A stretch of 64,000 nt of DNA, taken from NCBI RefSeq assembly GCF_016862915.1, contig NZ_BONW01000039.1:186001-250000 (forward strand), written 5' to 3'. The stretch is from Plantactinospora endophytica (lineage in GTDB: Bacteria > Actinomycetota > Actinomycetes > Mycobacteriales > Micromonosporaceae). The translations under genes were made by a program, and so were the position numbers. Of this stretch, positions 17,088 to 25,412 are shown piece by piece; the first letter of the stretch is position 1; every line of letters starts with the position of its first letter. Under the pieces are notes generated by a model. The model did not search any database and was not told the DNA's origin. It saw nothing but the letters and a program-made list of their open reading frames with translations.

Positions 17088-17177
17088 GCCGGACGGCTGG
17101 CGGCGGCACGAACGAACCGGGTCGCCGTCTGGACTGCGAGTGTCGGCGGTTGTGCGTGGTGACGCCCAGCTCCACCC

Positions 17178-17240
17178 GTGGTCAGCGCACAGGGTGGTCA
17201 GTGCACGGGGTGGTCAGTGCACGGGGTGGTCAGTGCACGG
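17178..17240. repeat. Four copies of a 16-bp repeat after parC
   Basis: GTGGTCAGTGCACGGG recurs at 17178, 17194, 17210 and 17226, the first copy with mismatches and the last one cut short. Each unit contains the palindrome GTGCAC. The array lies between the convergent parC and YbaK-type genes. Confidence 0.88.
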
Positions 17241-17263
17241 TGGTCGGTGGGCGGGCGGAGGAG

Positions 17264-17728
17264 TCAGCGGGGCGGTTCCGGGTCGGTGACGTCGGCGACC
17301 TGGCCGTCGAGGCTGGCCAGCGCGATGTCGGCGGCCAGCGCGACGGCGGCGCCGTGTTCCCCGGTGCCGAGCGTGATGGTCCGGCCCCGGAGCCGCTCGT
17401 CCGCCACCACCGGCCACGCCGTGCGGGAGCCGAACGGGGTGATGGTGCCGCGCTCGTAGCCGGTCGCCGACCGGGCCTCGTCGGCGCCGGGCAGGGACAG
17501 CCGGTTCACGCCGAGCAGGGTGCGCAGTTTCGGCCAGGAGATGACCCGGTCACCGGGTACCAGGACGAAGACGAAGTCCTGCTCGCCCCGGCGTACCACG
17601 ATGGTCTTCACCACGTCCGGGACCTCGACGCCGATCGCCTCGGCCGCCTCGGCGACGCTGCGGACCGGGCCGTGCCGGATCACCCGGTGCGGGATACCGG
17701 CCGAGTTGAGGGCGTCGATCGCGGACAT
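17264..17728 (-). CDS. YbaK/EbsC-family aminoacyl-tRNA deacylase-like protein
   Basis: The 154-residue protein is a single YbaK domain: SVAEAAEAIGVEVPDVVKTIVVR (in part SVAEAAEAIGVEVPDVVKT) with the conserved Lys, FVFVLVPGDRVISWPKL, and GYERGTITPFGSR, the family's G-x-x-x-G-x-x-x-P loop. Family members clear mischarged tRNA, for example Cys- or Ala-tRNAPro, in trans. ATG 17728 is chosen over longer frames because a TACGGT hexamer lies six bases before it. Divergent from the NmrA-like gene. Confidence 0.88.
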   Translation of the reverse strand: MSAIDALNSAGIPHRVIRHGPVRSVAEAAEAIGVEVPDVVKTIVVRRGEQDFVFVLVPGDRVISWPKLRTLLGVNRLSLPGADEARSATGYERGTITPFGSRTAWPVVADERLRGRTITLGTGEHGAAVALAADIALASLDGQVADVTDPEPPR

Positions 17729-17734
17729 GGCGCC

Positions 17735-17740
17735 ACCGTA
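17735..17740 (-). promoter_or_regulatory. Probable -10 box TACGGT, leaderless YbaK-type gene
   Basis: On the minus strand TACGGT is followed by six bases and then ATG 17728, the layout of an actinobacterial leaderless start. Confidence 0.5.
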
Positions 17741-17868
17741 CCCGCCGGCCCGGCGGCTCCGGGCCGGGTCCACCGACCCCGGGCCGGACCGGCCCGGCTG
17801 GACGCTCGGACATCCGTCCGAGCGTCCGAGCCATTTCGCGTCGCCGATGGCCGGGGTTGACTGGGTGC

Positions 17869-18714
17869 ATGAGCGACGCACCCATCGTGGTCCTCGGCGG
17901 TACCGGAAAGACCGGCCGGCGGGTCGCCGCCCTGTTGGCGCGGCAGGGCCGACCGGTCCGCGCGGCCTCCCGGAGCGCCCCGACCCGCTTCGACTGGTAC
18001 GACGACCGCACCTGGGCGCCGCTGCTGGCCGGAGCCGAAGCCGTCTACCTGGTCGACTCCGGCGGCCCGGACGCGGCGGCCCGGCTCGCCGACCTCTGTG
18101 CGCAGGCCGTCGCCGCCGGAGTGCACCGCCTGGTGCTGCTCTCCTCCCGGGACTGGGGGCTCTCCGGCGATCCCGAGCGGCTCGCTTGCGAACGGGCGGT
18201 CGAGGCCGCCGGGGTCGACTGGACGATCCTCCGCCCGACGTGGTTCGGGCAGAACTTCAGCGAGGCGCCGCTGCTGCGGGATCCGGTGCTGGACGGCGAA
18301 CTCGTGCTGCCGACCGGTGACGGCCTGGAGCCGTTCGTCGACGCCGACGACATCGCCGAGGTGGCGGTCACCGTGCTCACCGGCCCCGGTCACGCGGGGC
18401 GGACCTACGATCTCTCCGGGCCCCGGCTGCTCAGCTTCGGTGCGGCGGTACGCGAGATAGCCGAGGCGACCGGACGGGAGGTGCGGTACCGGCCGGTGTC
18501 CGGGGCGGAGTACGTCGCCCGGCTCGCCGGGACAGACGTACCAGCCGACGAGGTGCAGATCCTGGACCTGCTTTTCGGCTGGATCGCGCAGGGGCGCAAC
18601 GCACACCTTTCCGACGGGGTGCGGCAGGTGCTGGGGCGGGAGCCCCGGGACTTCGCGGACTACGTCCGGGCCACCGCACCGACCGGAATCTGGAACCCCG
18701 ACCGGCGCGGGTAG
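17869..18714 (+). CDS. NmrA-like NAD(P)H-binding protein
   Basis: The 281-residue protein starts with PIVVLGGTGKTGRRVAALL, the NmrA-type GGTGxTG loop, and contains AVYLVDSGGP, VHRLVLLSSRDWG, WTILRPTWFGQNF and FVDADDIAEVAV, all usual for the NmrA/ergot-alkaloid-protein branch of atypical SDRs. These bind NAD(P) as sensors or reduce small substrates. ATG 17869 begins the Rossmann strand at the normal distance; the in-frame TTG 17857 is less likely. The last codons and stop are part of a duplicated 43-bp unit. Confidence 0.87.
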   Translation: MSDAPIVVLGGTGKTGRRVAALLARQGRPVRAASRSAPTRFDWYDDRTWAPLLAGAEAVYLVDSGGPDAAARLADLCAQAVAAGVHRLVLLSSRDWGLSGDPERLACERAVEAAGVDWTILRPTWFGQNFSEAPLLRDPVLDGELVLPTGDGLEPFVDADDIAEVAVTVLTGPGHAGRTYDLSGPRLLSFGAAVREIAEATGREVRYRPVSGAEYVARLAGTDVPADEVQILDLLFGWIAQGRNAHLSDGVRQVLGREPRDFADYVRATAPTGIWNPDRRG

Positions 18715-18775
18715 CCGCCGGGGCCGGGGTAGCTGGAATTTCCAACCGGCGCGGTAACCGCCGGAGCCGGAGTAG
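18690..18775. repeat. Duplicated 43-bp unit that includes a stop codon
   Basis: Unit 1 (18690-18732) starts CTGGAACCCCGACCGG and contains the last codons and TAG of the NmrA-like gene. Unit 2 (18733-18775) starts CTGGAATTTCCAACCGG and repeats it with about 80% identity. The rest of the gap to 18917 holds no gene. Confidence 0.8.
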
Positions 18776-18916
18776 GTAGTACCGGGCAACCGGGCACGAG
18801 CCCGATCAGCGGCGACCGGACCGGCCGGTGACGTTGCGCGGCGGCGAGCCGAGGCAGCGGACAGCACACCACCGGGCGGCACCCGGCGCCACCGAACAGT
18901 ACCGAGAGGACGTGGA

Positions 18917-19996
18917 ATGTCGATCGACGCCAGCACCGGCCAGCGGGACGGCCAGGACGGGACCGACTCTGCCGGTCCGGACCTGAGCAGCCGGGAGATC
19001 CGCCTGGTGGCTCGGCCGACCGGTGAACCGGGGCCGGAGAACTTCGAACTGGTCCGGACTACCGTGCCGGCGCCGGGGCCGGGCCAGATCCTGGTCCGCA
19101 ACACCTGGCTGTCGGTGGACCCGTACATGCGGGGCCGGATGGACGACCGGAAGTCGTACATCGCGCCGTTCCGGATCGGGGCCGCCCTGGACGGCGGGGC
19201 GGTCGGCGAGGTCGTCGCCTCCGAGGCCGAGTCGGTACCGGTCGGGGCGACCGTGTCGCACTTCCTCGGCTGGCGCGAGTACGCCGTCCTCGACGCCGCC
19301 GCCGCGACCGTGGTCGACACCGGGATCGCGCCCGCCGAGGCGTACCTGGGGGTGCTCGGTCTGACCGGTCTGACCGCCTACGTCGCGCTCACCGACACCG
19401 CCACGGTACGCCCCGGCGACGTGGTCTTCGTCTCGGCCGCCGCCGGTGCGGTCGGCTCCGTCGCCGGACAGTTCGCCCGCAAGCTCGGCGCGTCCCGGGT
19501 CGTCGGCTCGGCCGGCGGGCCGCAGAAGGCGCGCCGGCTGGTGGCGGAGTTCGGCTACGACGCCGCGATCGACTATCGGGCCGGCTCGGTGGCCGCGCAG
19601 TTGGCGACGGCGGCGCCGGACGGGATCGACGTCTACTTCGACAACGTCGGCGGCGACCACCTGGCGGCGGCGCTGGGTGCCCTGCACGTGGGCGGTCGGG
19701 TCGCGCTGGTCGGCGCGATCAGCGGCTACAACGCGACCGCGCCGGTGCCCGGCCCGGCCAACCTCGCGCTGGCCGTCAGCAAGCGGCTCAGCCTGCGCGG
19801 CATGCTGGTGACCGACCACCTGGACCGGTTCGCCGAGTACCTGCCGCTGGCCGCCAGCTGGCTGGCCGACGGTTCGCTGCGGACCGTGTCCACGGTCCGG
19901 GAGGGGATCGAGGCGGCGCCGGGCGCCTTCCTGGAGATGCTCCGGGGCGGCAACGTCGGCAAGATGCTGGTCCGCCTTGCCGACGGGCCGAGCTAG
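18917..19996 (+). CDS. NADP-dependent MDR oxidoreductase (leukotriene-B4-dehydrogenase/CurA type)
   Basis: The 359-residue protein is a zinc-free medium-chain reductase. It has WLSVDPYMRGRMDDRKSY near residue 70, the typical substrate-side segment, then the cofactor site VSAAAGAVGSVAGQFARKLG near residue 175 and DVYFDNVGGDHL. Relatives reduce the double bond of enones such as 15-oxo-prostaglandins or curcumin with NADPH. GAGAGGACGTGGA precedes ATG 18917. The 3' end, with the stop codon, is the first copy of a tandem repeat. Confidence 0.9.
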   Translation: MSIDASTGQRDGQDGTDSAGPDLSSREIRLVARPTGEPGPENFELVRTTVPAPGPGQILVRNTWLSVDPYMRGRMDDRKSYIAPFRIGAALDGGAVGEVVASEAESVPVGATVSHFLGWREYAVLDAAAATVVDTGIAPAEAYLGVLGLTGLTAYVALTDTATVRPGDVVFVSAAAGAVGSVAGQFARKLGASRVVGSAGGPQKARRLVAEFGYDAAIDYRAGSVAAQLATAAPDGIDVYFDNVGGDHLAAALGALHVGGRVALVGAISGYNATAPVPGPANLALAVSKRLSLRGMLVTDHLDRFAEYLPLAASWLADGSLRTVSTVREGIEAAPGAFLEMLRGGNVGKMLVRLADGPS

Positions 19997-20114
19997 GGAG
20001 AGCTGCACCGCCTCGCCGACGAGCCGGGGCAGGGCAGGACGCTGATGCGGCTCGCCGACGAGTCGAGCTGGGGAGAGCTGCTCCGGCTCGCCGACGGGTC
20101 GAGCTGGGGGAACG
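19967..20114. repeat. Four copies of a 36-39-bp unit spanning the stop codon of the MDR gene
   Basis: Read in the gene's own frame the units are LVRLADGPS-stop-GE, LHRLADEPGQGRT, LMRLADESSWGE and LLRLADGSSWGN. Where copies 3 and 4 have TGG, copy 1 has TAG, the actual stop. The array fills most of the 142-bp gap to the AraC gene. Confidence 0.85.
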
Positions 20115-20138
20115 CTGGTCAGGCTCCCGACGGTCGGG

Positions 20139-21104
20139 TCAGGGGACGGCCGCGCCGCGTTCCGGGACGGGGGTCCGGGACGCGGCGCGGTGCTCGCTGG
20201 GGCGTACGCCCTGGGTGCGCTTGAAGGCGACGCTCAGGGCGTACCCGTTGGCGTAGCCGACCTGCCGGGCGATGGCGTCGACGGTGGCGTCGGTCTGCCG
20301 GAGCAGGTCGGCGGCGAGGCAGGTCCGCCAGGCGGCGAGGTACGCCATCGGCGGCTGGCCGACCAACTCCGTGAAGCGTTTGGCCAGCGCCGCCCGGGAG
20401 ACGCCGACCTTGCCGGCCAGCGTTGCCACCGTCCACGGATGGGCCGGGTCGTCGTGCAGCAGGCGCAGTGCGGGGCCGACCACCGGGTCGGCGTGTGCCC
20501 GGTACCAGTGCGGTGCGCGGGTGCCCGGACGGTCGAACCAGTCCCGCAGGGTGGCGACGAGCAGCAGGTCGAGCAGCCGGTCCAGCACCACCTGCTGCCC
20601 CGGCTTGTCGCGGCCGAGTTCCCGGGCGATCATCTGCATCGTCGGCGATCCGGCGGGATCGGCCGGCACCACGGCGATCCGGGGCAGTGCGGTCAGCACT
20701 CGCCGGGCGACACTGCTGCGGACCAGGTAGGTGCCCTTGAGCAGCACCGTCGACCGGGCCGGGTCGGCGTCGGCCCGGCACATCGAGATCCGTTCGTCCA
20801 CCACCCGCCCGTCCGGGGTGGTGCACCGGCGTGCGTCGTGCACGAGTACCTGCGGGGTGGTGTCCGGGCTGTCGGCGACCTCGTACGGCTCGGTGCCGAC
20901 CACCATCGCCACGTCCCGGGTACGCAGCCGGATCGGCTCGCCGCCGTCCGGCCGTAGCCAGGCGTCCCCGCCGAGCATGGTCAGCAGGGTGAGCGGGGCG
21001 GCCTCCACGATCCGCAGCGACCACGGCGGCCGGAGCGTCGAGCGGTCGAAGAGCGCACCCTCCGGCCGGACATCCTGGAGCAGCCGCGACAGGGCATCGA
21101 GCAC
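20139..21104 (-). CDS. AraC-family transcriptional regulator
   Basis: The 321-residue protein has an N-terminal cupin-type sensor of about 200 residues (LLTMLGGDAWLRPDGGEPI, VLLKGTYLVRSSVARRVL) and two C-terminal helix-turn-helix units: WTVATLAGKVGVSRAALAKRF and ATVDAIARQVGYANGYALSV followed by FKRTQGVRPSEHR (signature of the AraC second motif). The effector is unknown. Such cupin_6 members often control a neighbouring oxidoreductase gene; candidates are the MDR gene downstream or the divergent amine oxidase. GTG 21104 has a TAGACT hexamer six bases upstream. Confidence 0.92.
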   Translation of the reverse strand: MLDALSRLLQDVRPEGALFDRSTLRPPWSLRIVEAAPLTLLTMLGGDAWLRPDGGEPIRLRTRDVAMVVGTEPYEVADSPDTTPQVLVHDARRCTTPDGRVVDERISMCRADADPARSTVLLKGTYLVRSSVARRVLTALPRIAVVPADPAGSPTMQMIARELGRDKPGQQVVLDRLLDLLLVATLRDWFDRPGTRAPHWYRAHADPVVGPALRLLHDDPAHPWTVATLAGKVGVSRAALAKRFTELVGQPPMAYLAAWRTCLAADLLRQTDATVDAIARQVGYANGYALSVAFKRTQGVRPSEHRAASRTPVPERGAAVP

Positions 21105-21110
21105 GGGAAC

Positions 21111-21116
21111 AGTCTA
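21111..21116 (-). promoter_or_regulatory. Probable -10 box TAGACT, leaderless AraC gene
   Basis: Minus-strand TAGACT lies six bases before GTG 21104, and no ribosome-binding sequence is present, so the mRNA probably starts at the GTG. Confidence 0.55.
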
Positions 21117-21360
21117 GACACGGAAACATCCGAATGCCTGGATTGGTCCGCAACCGTCCACGATGGGTAGTGTCCGCCGCGAGGCGACGCGTAACCGTTC
21201 GGTCATATCCGGCATCACCGTGTCGATCCGTCCGACCTGCCCGGACCGCCGATCCGGCGGCAGCGCTGAAACAAATCGGCAACTTTCTCTGTTCCTCGAC
21301 GGAAACACACCCCTTGAAGACTCGGCGTCCCATGCACTTGATCTTCGGACAGGGGGCGGC

Positions 21361-22962
21361 ATGAACCAGCACGAGCAGTCCACGGTCAGTCGGCGGGGCT
21401 TCCTCCGCGCGGTCGGAGTCAGCGGGGGCGCCGGGGCGATGCTCGCCACCATGGGTGCGCTCGGGCTCGCCCCGACCGCCGCGTCGGCCGCACCGCCGTT
21501 CCGGGCACCGAGCCGCGCCGACTTCAGCCTGACCGGCCGGTCAGGCGCCCGGGTGGTGGTGCTCGGCGGCGGCGTCGCCGGCCTCGCCGTCGCATACGAG
21601 CTGGGCAAGGCGGGGTACGACTGCACGGTGCTGGAGGCGCGCTCCCGGGCCGGCGGCCGGAACCTGACCATCCGGGGCGGCGACGTGGAGACCGATCTCG
21701 ACGGTCACACCCAGCGGGCGACGTTTTCCGACGGGGTCTACTTCAACGCCGGCCCGGGCCGGATCGCGCAGTGGATGGTCACCATGGACTACTGCCGCGA
21801 GCTGGGCGTACCCGTGGAGGTGTTCACCAACGCGAACGCGGACGCCTGGATCTACAACGCCTCGGCCGGGATGACCGCCCCGGTCCGCTACCGCACCGCC
21901 AAGGCGGACGTCTACGGCTACGTCTCGGAACTGCTGGCCAAGGCGACCGACCAGGGCGCGCTGGACGACCGGCTGACCGCCACCGACAAGCAGCGGCTGC
22001 TGTCGTTCCTGCAGAGCTACGGCGCGATCGGCGGGCGCACCGACGGCTGGGCGTACACCGGCACCGGGCGGCGGGGCTATGTCAGCTATCCGGGCGCCGG
22101 CAACGACGAGGGTGTACCGCTGGGCGCCCCGCCGCCGCTGGCCGACGTCTTCGCCAGCAACGTCGGCCGGTACTTCTCCTTCGAGCTGGGCTATGACCAG
22201 GCGATGCTGATGTTCCAGCCGGTCGGCGGGATGGACCAGATTCCCCGGGCACTGGCCAAGGCGGTCGGCCGGCACCGGATCCAGCTCGGTGCCGAGGTGA
22301 CCGGGGTGACCGACCAGGGCGGCCGGGTCGAGGTGACCTACCGGCAGGGCGGCCGGGAACGGCTGCTCAAGGCCGACTTCTGCGTGGCGACGCTGCCGCC
22401 GCACCTGATGGCCAAGGTGCCGCACAACCTCGGCACCGGCGTGACGGCGGCGCTCGGCAGCTTCCCGACCACCGCCTCCGGCAAGATCGGTCTGGAGTAC
22501 CGCAGCCGCTGGTGGGAGCTTGACCAGCGGATCTACGGCGGCATCACGGAGACCGACCTCGACCTGTCGCACATCTGGTACCCGTCCTACGGCTTCCACG
22601 GCCGGCGTGGGCTGATCGTCGGCTACTACAACACCGGGGCGAACGCGCGGGCGTACAGTGCGCTGACTCCGGCGCAGCGGCAGGAGCGGGCGGTGATGCA
22701 GGGCGTGAAGATCCACGGTGAGAAGTACCGCAGCGAACTGGTCACGTCGGTATCGCACGCCTGGGACCGGACCCGCTACCTGGAGGGCGCCTGGACCTCG
22801 CCGCCGCACGGCAGTACCGGCTACGACCTGCTGCTCCAGCCCTCCGGCCGGGTCTACTTCGCCGGTGACTGGCTCAGTCACGAGGTGGCCTGGCAGCACG
22901 GCGCGTTCGTCTCGGCCCGCACGGTGGTCACCGCCCTGCACCAGCGGGTGATGTCCTGCTGA
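21361..22962 (+). CDS. Tat-exported flavin monoamine oxidase / L-amino-acid-oxidase-like protein
   Basis: The 533-residue protein starts with a Tat signal: SRRGFLRAVG at residues 10-19, a hydrophobic stretch and ASAAPP as a likely cleavage region near residue 47. VVVLGGGVAGLAVAYELGKA near residue 62 binds the FAD ADP part, followed by LEARSRAGGR. The C-terminal flavin motif is GRVYFAGDWLS near residue 498. Enzymes of this group oxidise amines or L-amino acids to imines with release of H2O2. Folding before export fits a flavoprotein. GGACAGGGGGC precedes ATG 21361. It converges with the benzoylformate-decarboxylase-like gene, leaving only 16 bp. Confidence 0.9.
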   Translation: MNQHEQSTVSRRGFLRAVGVSGGAGAMLATMGALGLAPTAASAAPPFRAPSRADFSLTGRSGARVVVLGGGVAGLAVAYELGKAGYDCTVLEARSRAGGRNLTIRGGDVETDLDGHTQRATFSDGVYFNAGPGRIAQWMVTMDYCRELGVPVEVFTNANADAWIYNASAGMTAPVRYRTAKADVYGYVSELLAKATDQGALDDRLTATDKQRLLSFLQSYGAIGGRTDGWAYTGTGRRGYVSYPGAGNDEGVPLGAPPPLADVFASNVGRYFSFELGYDQAMLMFQPVGGMDQIPRALAKAVGRHRIQLGAEVTGVTDQGGRVEVTYRQGGRERLLKADFCVATLPPHLMAKVPHNLGTGVTAALGSFPTTASGKIGLEYRSRWWELDQRIYGGITETDLDLSHIWYPSYGFHGRRGLIVGYYNTGANARAYSALTPAQRQERAVMQGVKIHGEKYRSELVTSVSHAWDRTRYLEGAWTSPPHGSTGYDLLLQPSGRVYFAGDWLSHEVAWQHGAFVSARTVVTALHQRVMSC

Positions 22963-22978
22963 CCAGATCCGGCGGCGA

Positions 22979-24580
22979 TCACAGCAGCGGCGCGACGTCC
23001 CGGGTGATCGGCACGGCCAGCACGGTCGGGCTCTCGGTGCCGAGCGCGGCCCGGAACGCCGTCCGGAACTCGTCCACCGACTCCACCTGGTGGGCGGTGC
23101 AGCCGTAGCCCCGGGCGATGCCGGGGATGTCCAGGCCGGGCAGTTCCAGTCCGGGCACCCCGGGCGCGTCCTCCAACTCGGCGAACGCCTTCAGCACGCC
23201 GTACTCCTGGTTGACCGGGACCACGAAGACGACCGGCAGCCGGTGCTGGGCGGCGGTCCAGAGCGCCTGCGGCGAGTACTGGAACGAGCCGTCCCCGATC
23301 ACCGCGACCACCGGCCGGTGCTGCCGGGTGTCCCGTTGGGCGAGCGCGATGCCGACCGCCGCCGGCAGCGCGAACCCCAGGCCGCCGCTGGCCATCTTGA
23401 AGTACGACGCCGGCCGGGTGATGGTCAGTTGCCGGTGCAGCACGCTGAGGTTGGACGGGGACTCGGGGACCACCACCCCGTCCGCCGGCCACTCGGCGGC
23501 GAGTGCGCCGAAGAGCGCCTCCGGGGAGAGCGGGATGCCGCTGGATCCGTCCGACGCAGCGGGGCGGGGCGGTGGCAGCGGCCGGTCGGTCGCCGGCAGC
23601 AGTCCGGTCAGTCCGGCGCAGGCCAGCGTCACGTCGCCGACCAGGCTCTCGCCGACCGGGGCCCGGGCCGCCTCGTCGGGGTCGTCGGTGATGTGCAGCA
23701 GCCGGGTACCGCTGGGCAGGTAACCCTGCCGACCGGGCACGTACGGGTAGTAACGGAACACCGGGGCACCGATCACCAGTACGGTGTCGTGGCCGACCAG
23801 CTTCTCGGCCAGCGGTCCGATCGCCGGCGGCAGCAGCCCCTGGAACTGCGGATGGTCCTGCGGGAAGCCGACCCGGTCCGCGAACGGGGGCTGCCAGACC
23901 GGTGCCCGGGTCCGTTCGGCGAGCGCGACGGCCTCCTCCCAGCCGCCGCCCCGGTCGACTCCGGAGCCGATCACCAGCATCGGGTTCCGGCTGCCGGCCA
24001 GAATCTCGGCGAACCGGGCCAGTCCGGCCGGGTCTGGCGCGACCCGGGTACTCACGCTGCGTACCTCGGCGGGGCCGGTGGCTGGTTCGTCCCAGTCGTC
24101 CAGCGGCAGCGAGAGGTACACCGGCCCGGCCGGCGGCTGTACGGCGGTGGCGTACGCCCGCATGAACGCCTCGGGAATGTCCTGTGCGCGCAGCGGCTCG
24201 TGACTCCATTTCACGTACGGCTCGGGTAGTTGGGTCGGGCGCACATTCGTCAGCATCGGTTCGAACAAATTCATCGTCCGGGTCTGCTGTCCGGCGGTCA
24301 CGATCATGGGCGTCTTGTTGTGCCAGGCGGTGACGAGGCTGCCCATTCCGTTTCCGGTGCCGGGTGCGGTGTGCAGGTTGACGTGCACCGGCCGGCCGCT
24401 GGCCTGGGCGTAGCCGTCCGCCATCGCGACCACGCTGGCCTCCTGGAGTGCCAGAACGTACGCGAAGTCGGCCGGAAAGTTCTTCAGGAATGGCTCCTCG
24501 GTGGAGCCGGGGTTGCCGAACAGGGTGGTCAGGCCGAGGGAACGAAGCAGGTCGTAGGTCGCTTCGTGCACCGTTGTCAT
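22979..24580 (-). CDS. mdlC: Benzoylformate decarboxylase-like TPP enzyme
   Basis: This 533-residue thiamine-diphosphate enzyme matches benzoylformate decarboxylase best: LFGNPGSTEEPFL near residue 20 holds the Ser that binds the carboxylate, LALQEASVVAMADGYA has the catalytic Glu near residue 47, NLHTAPGTGNGMG has the active-site His near 70, and GDGSFQYSPQALWTAAQHRL begins the TPP/Mg site near 423. The known enzyme turns phenylglyoxylate into benzaldehyde and CO2. One active-site His of the FRYHQY segment is Tyr here (FRYYPY). AGGAGG lies ten bases before ATG 24580. No other mandelate-pathway gene is nearby, so the physiological substrate is open. Confidence 0.82.
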   Translation of the reverse strand: MTTVHEATYDLLRSLGLTTLFGNPGSTEEPFLKNFPADFAYVLALQEASVVAMADGYAQASGRPVHVNLHTAPGTGNGMGSLVTAWHNKTPMIVTAGQQTRTMNLFEPMLTNVRPTQLPEPYVKWSHEPLRAQDIPEAFMRAYATAVQPPAGPVYLSLPLDDWDEPATGPAEVRSVSTRVAPDPAGLARFAEILAGSRNPMLVIGSGVDRGGGWEEAVALAERTRAPVWQPPFADRVGFPQDHPQFQGLLPPAIGPLAEKLVGHDTVLVIGAPVFRYYPYVPGRQGYLPSGTRLLHITDDPDEAARAPVGESLVGDVTLACAGLTGLLPATDRPLPPPRPAASDGSSGIPLSPEALFGALAAEWPADGVVVPESPSNLSVLHRQLTITRPASYFKMASGGLGFALPAAVGIALAQRDTRQHRPVVAVIGDGSFQYSPQALWTAAQHRLPVVFVVPVNQEYGVLKAFAELEDAPGVPGLELPGLDIPGIARGYGCTAHQVESVDEFRTAFRAALGTESPTVLAVPITRDVAPLL

Positions 24581-24834
24581 CGGAAGGAGCCTCCTGGTGT
24601 CCTCGTCCCACACTCCGACCACCCGGCCAAGCCGGTCATTTCCGTCATACCGTACGCGTACATGATCATGCTGGTTTATGCGGCCTCCCGCCGACGGCCC
24701 GCAGCCCGGTCGCGGGACGTCCGAATCGGGGTGTCGGTTCCTGTTTTCGCTGTTCAGGGGGTTGGCATCGACAGAACGCGGCCAGTAATGTCGGCGAGTC
24801 CGGTCCGGCCCCTTGGTCGCCGTGCGGGTGACAC

Positions 24835-24990
24835 CGGAGCGGACCCGCCGAGTCGTTAGGTAACGAGCCGGGGACCCACAGTTATCTGGGGTGAATCCGC
24901 GAGCCACCCGGCCCGCGGTAGGGCGGCCTTCCCGCCCGAATCCGTCAGCTAACCCGGTAGGCGGTGTCGGAAGGAGTAGCTGTTCGTGCC
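24835..24990 (+). promoter_or_regulatory. c-di-AMP riboswitch (ydaO/yuaA type)
   Basis: The stretch carries the characteristic actinobacterial ydaO consensus in order: GTAACGAGCCGGGGACCCAC, CTGGGGTGAATCC, GGTAGGGCGGCCTTCCCGCC, CGAATCCGTCAGCTAACC, CGGTAGGCGG and GGAAGGAG. In actinomycetes this RNA lies upstream of cell-wall hydrolase and resuscitation-factor genes and switches expression off when c-di-AMP binds. Here the next plus-strand gene is a secreted C39-like protein about 420 bases further on. The outer limits are approximate. Confidence 0.93.
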
Positions 24991-25412
24991 GCACCATCCG
25001 GGCTCCGGCCCGTCCCCCCAGTTCCCTCGCTGCGTCGCCGAGCGGCTTCCGGCCGCCGCGACCGTTCCGGGCCGCCCGGCCCACGGCAGGTACCCGACCC
25101 TGGCCTGACAGCGGTATGTGACGCGAACCTCGTCGACGCGCGGGCGCTCCGGGCCCGCCGGCCGGATGGCCGGCAGTTCCCGGTAAGGCCGCCGGACGGC
25201 CGCGACGGGTCGTGGTGGGACTGATTCCGCCGGTACGCCGATAGGGCGCATTCGCCGGTCGGCCCGCCGTCGGTCGGTCCCGCCGATTTCTCCGGCACCT
25301 TCGCCGTGCGATTCTCGCGCGATTTCGCGTCGCATTCCGGCAGCGGACAGAAACGCCGCGTCATTTCCCGCCCCCGGGAACGGTGACGCGCATTTCCTCT
25401 GGAGGATAAACG
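24991..25412 (+). other. Long leader between riboswitch and C39-like gene
   Basis: This 422-bp stretch has no supported gene. It should contain the riboswitch's expression platform; a GGGCCGCCCGGCCC palindrome near 25070 is one candidate hairpin. The last 15 bases hold the TGGAGGATAAACG ribosome-binding region. The 254 bases before the riboswitch (24581-24834) also show no gene and should hold the promoters of both divergent genes. Confidence 0.5.
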
